Positions 58,997-64,000 of a stretch of 64,000 nucleotides of DNA are shown piece after piece. The notes under the pieces were generated by a model that was not told the DNA's origin, did not search any database, and saw only the letters and a program-made list of their open reading frames with translations. Each line of letters opens with the position of its first letter. The stretch's first letter is position 1. The DNA lies in assembly GCA_015654675.1 (NCBI GenBank), contig JAATGM010000055.1:1-64000 (forward strand), given 5' to 3'. Origin of the DNA: Planctomycetota bacterium. GTDB taxonomy: Bacteria > Planctomycetota > Phycisphaerae > UBA1845 > UTPLA1. The position numbers and the translations under genes were made by a program.

Positions 58997-59743
58997 TCAA
59001 TCTTCAGCTTCGTCCGGGGTGATCGAGAATACGGCGCCGCAGCCGGACTTCGGGCAGGGGACGTCTTTCGTGCTGCGCGCAACGACCGCGTCGAGCACGG
59101 AGCGGGCCGGCTCGAGGCAGAGGCCGGCGGGCAGGGTGGAGTTGAAGACGTAAGCTGCGTTTTTCTTGCAGTGGGCGGGGCAGGATCCTGGGGCCGGGGC
59201 GCGATTGCATTTGACGAGGATATTTGCGGCGGGTGCTGGCTTCGCGGCCTTTTGCGCGGCGGGGGCTGGTTTCGGCGCCACTGTCGCCGTTGCTGACTTC
59301 GGCGCGGGCTGCGCGGCTTTGGGCCAGTCAGATTCGACTACGTCGGCCGAGGCGTCCATGGAGAGATTGGCAAGTTCGTCGGCGCGGGCGTTCATGGCAC
59401 GCGGGACGTGCTCGGCTTTCCAGCGTTTGAATTTTTCGAGCGTGGTGCGGGCCTGGTTAAACAGCGGGACGATGACCTCACTCTTCACACGATAGTCGCC
59501 GTTGAGCTGGCGGACGAGGAGCTCGCTGTCGGAGCGGATGTGGATATCGGTGACGTCGCGGGCGAGGGCTTCATCGAGGCCGCGGAGGAGGGCGCCGTAC
59601 TCGGCCTGATTGTTGGTTTTGCGGCCAAACCAGTAGCCGGCTTCGAGGAGCGGGACACCGTCGGTGTCGAGGATGACGACGCCGCCGGCCGCGGGTCCGG
59701 GATTTCCGCGGGAGCCGCCGTCGATGTACATCAGGACGTTCAT
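58997..59743 (-). CDS. RNase HI-family protein with Cys-rich C-terminal domain
   Basis: The 248-aa protein has the RNase HI domain at 1-130: YIDGGSRGNPGPAAGGVVIL with the first Asp, NNQAEYGALLRGLDEAL with the Glu, DIHIRSDSELLVRQLNGDY with the second Asp, and ARADELANLSMD with the last. A linker rich in Ala, Pro and Lys (about 140-172) leads to a 75-residue Cys-containing tail (CNRAPAPGSCPAHCKKN, GLCLEP, VPCPKSGCGAVFSI) that could bind zinc. RNase HI cleaves RNA in RNA-DNA hybrids; the tail may add binding specificity. Confidence 0.88.
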   Translation of the reverse strand: MNVLMYIDGGSRGNPGPAAGGVVILDTDGVPLLEAGYWFGRKTNNQAEYGALLRGLDEALARDVTDIHIRSDSELLVRQLNGDYRVKSEVIVPLFNQARTTLEKFKRWKAEHVPRAMNARADELANLSMDASADVVESDWPKAAQPAPKSATATVAPKPAPAAQKAAKPAPAANILVKCNRAPAPGSCPAHCKKNAAYVFNSTLPAGLCLEPARSVLDAVVARSTKDVPCPKSGCGAVFSITPDEAED

Positions 59744-59761
59744 GGTGGAGTAGTGCGGGGC

Positions 59762-60508
59762 CTAGCGTGCGCCTGAGGTGAGGGAACCCTCAAGGAACAG
59801 GATGCGGCCGCAGATGTTGCAGAAGACAGGCTCGTCGCGGCTGATGATAGCGTTGACCTGTTGCAGGGTGACGCCCATGTTGCAACCGCTGCAGACGAAC
59901 TCTTCGCGGCGCGGATTGGTGCGCAGGACGACGGCCATGGCCTGTCCGTCGTGTTTTTCGGCGACGCGGCCGAAGGTTCCGAGTACGGGTTCGGGGACGG
60001 CTTCGGCGGCGCGTTCGCGTTCTGAGGTGAGGGCTTTGAGCCGGTCGGCGACTTGCTGTTCGTAGTCGCGGGCGGACTTGCGCACTTCAGCGAGGCGAGT
60101 CTGCTCGTCGGCGAGGCGGGCGTCCTCCTGATCGATGATTTTCTTGGCGGCATCGAGCTCGGTAAAGAGGTTCAGCGTTCGCTCCTCGACCTTGGCCGAG
60201 TCGGCCTTGTGCGTGTTGATTTCGGAGAGGAGCGTTGAGTATTCCTTGTTGGTCTTGGCGGAGTTGAGCTGGGTGCGGAGCTTGGCGACACGATCTTCGA
60301 ATGACTTGACGTCGAGGTTGAGTCGATCGGCTTCGACCTGGCGATCGCGCATGGCCTTGCGCTTCGTTTCCAACTCGGTGGTGTGGACCGCGATGCGCTT
60401 TTCCTGGGCGCGCACGGCGTGCTGCTTCGCGCCGATCCGCTGGCGCAGTTCAGTCAGCTGGATTTCGACTTCCTGGAGTTTCAGTAACGCGTCGAGGATT
60501 GAGCCCAT
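59762..60508 (-). CDS. Coiled-coil protein with C-terminal zinc ribbon
   Basis: The 248-aa protein starts MGSILDALLKLQEVEIQLTE. About 185 residues of helical coiled coil follow (VSRAxx-type heptads in QHAVRAQEKRIAVHTTELET, AKVEERTLNLFTELDAAKKI, EDARLADEQTRLAEVRKSAR). The C-terminal ribbon has VCSGCNMGVT and FCNICGRIL, four Cys near residues 203-236. It matches the widespread CT398-like zf-RING_7 family, small coiled-coil proteins of uncertain role that may act at the ribosome or with nucleic acids. It lies 18 nt upstream of the RNase HI gene. Confidence 0.87.
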   Translation of the reverse strand: MGSILDALLKLQEVEIQLTELRQRIGAKQHAVRAQEKRIAVHTTELETKRKAMRDRQVEADRLNLDVKSFEDRVAKLRTQLNSAKTNKEYSTLLSEINTHKADSAKVEERTLNLFTELDAAKKIIDQEDARLADEQTRLAEVRKSARDYEQQVADRLKALTSERERAAEAVPEPVLGTFGRVAEKHDGQAMAVVLRTNPRREEFVCSGCNMGVTLQQVNAIISRDEPVFCNICGRILFLEGSLTSGAR

Positions 60509-60601
60509 CTTGTCGTGTCCGTCCCTACCGCGGCCGACCCGACGGCTTCGTCGCGAAGACGCGCAGGTCAATCGCCATTATGGGCGCGGAACGGCTCGGC
60601 T

Positions 60602-61759
60602 TCAATGAGGAGAGTCGAGACCGCGGCTGAGGCGGGCCTCGGCGGCAGAATCGGCGAGGTCGGAAACGCCTCCAGCGGGGCGAATGTGAAGCGTTCCGGG
60701 GACGACGATTTCGATGGGGGGCGTTGCGCGGCCGCAATCGGCGATGATTTTCGCGGTCCACTGGGCGAGTCGGTTGGGGTCGAACTCGCAGGCGGTGATT
60801 CCAAGGGCGTGGGCACGGTCGTCGCCCGGCTCCAGGACGGCGGCCAGCGCGGAGGCCTGCCGGCGGGCGCGAAGGGCGGCATGGACGGTTTCCAGCACGA
60901 GGCCGCCAAGACAGAGCACTCCCGTGCGCTCATTGAGGCGACCGTTGAGCGAATTGAGCGGGGCGTTTGCATCGTCGTTCTGAAGGGCGACGCGATGGCC
61001 CTCGCGGCGACGACGGGCGCAGGAGGTTTGATAGCCAGCGAGGGCGGCGTGGATTTCGGGTCGCGTGTCTGCGGCGGAAACGGCCACGACGTCGGTGCAG
61101 CCGAGCTGGAAGAGGTATTCGGAGGCGTGAAACGCGGCGACGTTGTAATCCGGGATTACGGCGTGGGTGCGCAGATTGTCGGCCGAGGCGCCGAGCACCA
61201 CGGCGGGAATCTGACGACGGGCCAGCACGAAGAGGAGTGCTTCGCCGGGGCGATCGTGCAGCGGTCGGGCCAGTGGCGCGGCGACCGGAAGAACCAATGT
61301 ATCGACCTGATTGAGCGATCGAAAACGGGCCGGGTCGACTGCGAGGACGCCATCGGACGAACGCTGTGTGGGGATCGACTCGACGCGATCACCCTGGGCG
61401 GCGAGCGCTGTGGTCAGCAGGGCATGCCAATCGACAGCCGAGTCATATCGAGTGGTAGGCGTCAGACAATGAACGGCGCGGCCGGTTTGCGCGGTCGCGT
61501 CGGCGCCATCGGATTGTGAAACGAACGTACCGCGCCCGATGAAACGACGGACGAGGCCTTCTGTCGCAAGATCGCAGAGGGCCTTATTGACTGTTTTCGC
61601 ATTGGCGTTGAAGCGCTTTCCAAGCTCGCGCTCGCCGGGAAGCTGGCCGGCGAGATCGCCACTGACGATGGCGTTCCGGATCTGCTCGCGCAGACGCTGG
61701 AACTTGTAGCTGAGCTTAGTCGGCGACTCGAGCGAGGCCGCGTCGGCGCGACGATCCAT
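60602..61759 (-). CDS. GntR-type regulator with LacI-like sugar-binding domain
   Basis: The 385-aa protein starts MDRRADAASLESPTKLSYKF, preceded by GGGAGGG. The winged helix of GntR (about 12-85) has GQLPGERELGKRFNANAKTV and EGLVRRFIGRGTFVS. The C-terminal 280 residues resemble a periplasmic-binding (LacI/GalR-type) effector domain: VDTLVLPVAAPLARPLHDRP, VAAFHASEYLFQLGCTDVVA. Such chimeras usually control sugar catabolism. No sugar gene cluster is adjacent, so the target may be elsewhere; autoregulation is possible. Confidence 0.83.
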   Translation of the reverse strand: MDRRADAASLESPTKLSYKFQRLREQIRNAIVSGDLAGQLPGERELGKRFNANAKTVNKALCDLATEGLVRRFIGRGTFVSQSDGADATAQTGRAVHCLTPTTRYDSAVDWHALLTTALAAQGDRVESIPTQRSSDGVLAVDPARFRSLNQVDTLVLPVAAPLARPLHDRPGEALLFVLARRQIPAVVLGASADNLRTHAVIPDYNVAAFHASEYLFQLGCTDVVAVSAADTRPEIHAALAGYQTSCARRRREGHRVALQNDDANAPLNSLNGRLNERTGVLCLGGLVLETVHAALRARRQASALAAVLEPGDDRAHALGITACEFDPNRLAQWTAKIIADCGRATPPIEIVVPGTLHIRPAGGVSDLADSAAEARLSRGLDSPH

Positions 61760-61988
61760 TCGCTTTCCCTCCCGGAAAGCCACCAGAATCCGCAATACCG
61801 CGAACGTGTAGCCAGGTCAGATTCGGTTCGAATCGAAGGGCAAGCGGTCCGAGCCGCCCAAGCAGGCACGCGGTCGGGTATGTGCGAGGACCCAGCTGCC
61901 GCGTACCACCGATATTCTTGCCCGCCCCAAGTGTCGGAACATCGTTATTATCCAAAAAATGCGTTTGTGCGGACGGTGAAGTGGGTGG

Positions 61989-63026
61989 TCAGGCGTCGGA
62001 TTTGGGTTGCGAAAACGTAGGTATCACGCCCAATCCGGGCCCGCGCCCGATTGAGAGACGCGCGTTTTCGCCACCGAGGCCGGTGAACGGGTCGTTGGCG
62101 ATGAGCAGGTGGCCGTCGAGATCGATCCAGTCGACGGCTGGCGCGAGCTGGGCGGCGGCGGCGATCCCTAGTGAGCTTTCGATCATGCAGCCGAGCATGA
62201 CTTTGAGGCCTCGGGCGCGGGCGGCGGCGATCATGCGGCGGGCTTCGAGGATTCCGCCGCACTTGCTGAGTTTGATGTTGATTCCGTCGACGGAATCTGC
62301 GACACGCGCGACGTCGGCGGGTTTGACGCAGCTTTCGTCGGCGACGATCGGGCGGACGCGCGCGTCTTTCAGCCGGCGAAGCGTGGCGAGGTCTTCACGA
62401 GCGCAGGGTTGTTCGATGAGTTCCGGATCGAATGGGGCGATGGCGTGTAGCCGGTCGAGGGCTTCGTTGGCGGGCCAGCCCATATTGGCGTCGACGCGGA
62501 TGGTTTTGTTGGGGGCGTGTTCGCGGATGAGGGCGAGCGTTTGAGATTCGGCGTCGGTGCCGATTTTCACTTTCCAAATCGGGAAAGAAGCGATTTCCGC
62601 CATTTTCACGAGGATGCGATCGGGTTTGTCGATGCCGAGTGTCATCGACGTTTCGGGCGCCGTTTCGGGATCGAGGCCGAGGGCAGCGACGGTGGGGCGG
62701 CGGTCGCGCTTGCCGATCCAGTCGTGCACAGCGGCGTCGATTGCGGCTATGGCGGCGCGCTGATCGTCGTGTTGCGCGAGTAACTCATCGATGAATTGTT
62801 CGGGGTGATCGAGATTTTCCGGGAGGGATTTCGCGATGGTTGCGAGCGTGCGTTCAGACGATTCGAGGGACTGTCCATAAAAATCGGCCGGAACGGCTTC
62901 GCCCCAGCCCTCTACGCCGGCGTGTTCCAAGCGGACCCAGATGGTTTGTTTTTGCGTTCGCACAGCGGCGGCCGTCACGAATGGATGACGGAGCGTGAGG
63001 TCGAGACGTTGCCAGCGAAGGTGCAT
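61989..63026 (-). CDS. Dipeptide epimerase (enolase superfamily)
   Basis: The 345-aa protein has the enolase-superfamily capping domain (RHPFVTAAAVRTQKQTIWVR) and barrel: FPIWKVKIGTDAES with the KxK acid/base pair, TIRVDANMGW with the first metal Asp, PELIEQPCAREDL with the Glu, RPIVADESCVKP with the second Asp, GINIKLSKCGGILEARRM with the opposite Lys, and SLGIAAAAQLAPAVDW. This set fits L-Ala-D/L-Glu epimerases, which recycle murein dipeptides. The peptide specificity cannot be decided from sequence. Confidence 0.88.
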   Translation of the reverse strand: MHLRWQRLDLTLRHPFVTAAAVRTQKQTIWVRLEHAGVEGWGEAVPADFYGQSLESSERTLATIAKSLPENLDHPEQFIDELLAQHDDQRAAIAAIDAAVHDWIGKRDRRPTVAALGLDPETAPETSMTLGIDKPDRILVKMAEIASFPIWKVKIGTDAESQTLALIREHAPNKTIRVDANMGWPANEALDRLHAIAPFDPELIEQPCAREDLATLRRLKDARVRPIVADESCVKPADVARVADSVDGINIKLSKCGGILEARRMIAAARARGLKVMLGCMIESSLGIAAAAQLAPAVDWIDLDGHLLIANDPFTGLGGENARLSIGRGPGLGVIPTFSQPKSDA

Positions 63027-63133
63027 GGAGAATTCCGGATAGTTGTCGCGTGTAACCTATGCAAGGATAATGCTTTGTAGTTTTTGCACAAGGGCAGGAC
63101 GGCGGCGGCTTGGCGCATGTTGCGAGCCAGCGT

Positions 63134-63139
63134 TATACT
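63134..63139 (+). promoter_or_regulatory. Candidate -10 TATACT of the KAS III-like gene
   Basis: TATACT with TTGGCG 18 nt upstream (63110-63115). The predicted transcript has a leader of about 180 nt before the ATG at 63323; no known riboswitch pattern was recognised in it. Confidence 0.45.
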
Positions 63140-63322
63140 CCGGGCCGCTTTGAGGCACCTGGGCCTCAGATTCGCAACCGAATCGAGCCGCCCGCAGGGA
63201 GGCACCACCGGCACGGACGCGAGGTCGGCCGGACGGTGCCACGTCTGTTTGCAACGGTGTCGGCGCTACGGGAAGTGTGCGGCTCGCCGGCTCGCTCCAG
63301 GCCCGACGGATTTAGGAGTTGT

Positions 63323-64000
63323 ATGTCTCTTCAGCACGTGAAGATCGCAGGGACGGGGAGCTTCCTGCCTGGTCCGCCGATTCCGAATGATCGGCTTGAG
63401 GCGATGCTTGGTCCGTTGGACAAGGCGCCGGCGAAGATCCAGAGCTTCGTAGACAATCTCGGCCGGCGCATGCTGGATCGCAGCGGGGTTGTGACGCGCC
63501 ACCTGGCGATCGATCCTGAGACGGGGGACATGACGCATACGTTCGCGAGTCTGGCCGAGCAGGCGGCGCGGAGCGCGCTGGACATGGCCAAGATGCAGCC
63601 GCAACAGATCGAGCTGCTGATCATCGCGTGCCCTTCATACGATCAGAGCACGCCTCCGACGAGCGCTTTGCTGCAGGAGCGGCTGGGAATTCAAGTTTGC
63701 GCCGAGATGGAGATTCACTCGAATTGCTCGGGTGTCGGCAAGAGCGTGCAGGTCGCGTATGACGCGCTGCGGAGCGGCCGATATCAGACGGCGCTGGTGT
63801 GCTACAGCCAGCTTTCGAGCGTCTATCTGCGGAGCTGCTACTTCAATCAGGAAAAGATGGACAAGGTCAACGCGGCGCTGCGGTGGATTCTCGCGGATGG
63901 CGCGGGGGCACTGGTGCTGAAGGCGACGCAGAACGGCGTGCAGGGGCGCGAAGTTCTCGGGACGTTCGTCGAGTCGGTGGGGGCGGGGCGGCCGGCGGGA
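63323..64000 (+). CDS. 3-oxoacyl-ACP synthase III family protein (FabH-like), 3' end outside window
   Basis: The first 226 residues are visible. The start is the ATG at 63323, with TAGGAG 7-8 nt upstream. KAS III features are VKIAGTGSFLPGPPIPNDRL at the N-terminus, IELLIIACPSYDQSTPPTSA near 97, and the active-site Cys135 in EIHSNCSGVGKSVQVAYDAL. The tail ILADGAGALVLKATQNGVQG is typical before the His/Asn part, which is cut off. FabH condenses acetyl-CoA with malonyl-ACP; related enzymes make beta-lactone or other secondary products. Divergence in the opening loops suggests a FabH relative rather than the housekeeping enzyme. Confidence 0.85.
   Translation, partial: MSLQHVKIAGTGSFLPGPPIPNDRLEAMLGPLDKAPAKIQSFVDNLGRRMLDRSGVVTRHLAIDPETGDMTHTFASLAEQAARSALDMAKMQPQQIELLIIACPSYDQSTPPTSALLQERLGIQVCAEMEIHSNCSGVGKSVQVAYDALRSGRYQTALVCYSQLSSVYLRSCYFNQEKMDKVNAALRWILADGAGALVLKATQNGVQGREVLGTFVESVGAGRPAG

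Noticed and set aside
1-64000. tRNA and rRNA genes
   Set aside because: I looked for TTCGAATC-type T loops with acceptor pairing and for conserved rRNA words and found none; a short or divergent tRNA could be missed by eye.

Overview
GC-rich, densely coded window that looks like a chromosomal segment of a planctomycete, probably of the Phycisphaerae type. This assignment rests on sequence style: fused SecDF, many lipoproteins and secreted proteins, a PEP-CTERM-like tail, a dockerin-like DLN-D-G repeat protein, a DUF2339 giant membrane protein, membrane proteins ending in the zinc-ribbon motif CPECGTP, and short palindromic intergenic repeats. No 16S rRNA or tRNA gene was seen, and no database search was possible.

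Layout. 1-9.1 kb (minus strand): a Na+/solute symporter (cut by the window edge), a left-handed beta-helix acyltransferase, thpR, a PfkB sugar kinase, a LysM protein and secDF, plus a small exported protein. 9.3-14.6 kb: two small plus-strand genes, then on the minus strand a UbiA prenyltransferase overlapping a GT4 glycosyltransferase, a YedA-like exporter overlapping an Lrp/AsnC regulator, and a lipoprotein-type truncated haemoglobin. 15.4-20.3 kb: the overlapping pair pnkp/hen1, an RNA end-healing, sealing and 3'-methylation system, next to a REP-associated transposase flanked by its palindromes. 20.3-26.3 kb: DUF2339 protein, then divergently a rhomboid-TPR protease, a membrane protein, a ThiF/E1-like enzyme and a lipoprotein in overlapping order. 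26.4-31.3 kb: four exported proteins (HAF-repeat/PEP-CTERM, an 'EGFDV' surface protein, an HExxH zincin, a dockerin-like protein). 31.8-36.9 kb: coiled-coil membrane protein, TlpA-like lipoprotein, rnpB (RNase P RNA, minus strand), two small minus-strand genes and a secreted caspase-like protein. 36.9-42.3 kb: topoisomerase VI subunit B, a strong small-RNA candidate, two TPR proteins.

42.3-52 kb is the most unusual part. It holds nine minus-strand paralogues, each a membrane protein with a CxxC...CPECG zinc ribbon (C-terminal in eight, N-terminal in one) and an extracytoplasmic part that differs completely between copies. The array also contains a decayed extra copy, repeated intergenic segments with palindromes, identical 3' cassettes shared between non-adjacent copies, and a common start signal TACAAT-N6-ATG that suggests leaderless transcripts. 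I regard this as the best candidate for an undescribed system. The same TACAAT box lies 7 nt upstream of the inferred 5' end of rnpB, which supports reading it as a -10 element.

52-64 kb is mostly housekeeping and metabolism: a PafA-like alkaline phosphatase; a plus-strand operon of two membrane/zinc-ribbon proteins, folE and a BMP-family lipoprotein with 4-nt overlaps; a Nudix hydrolase overlapping an isochorismatase-like hydrolase; an SDR protein with an altered catalytic site; an RNase HI with a cysteine-rich tail; a coiled-coil zinc-ribbon protein; a GntR regulator with a sugar-binding-type domain; a dipeptide epimerase; and the 5' part of a KAS III-like gene running off the right edge.
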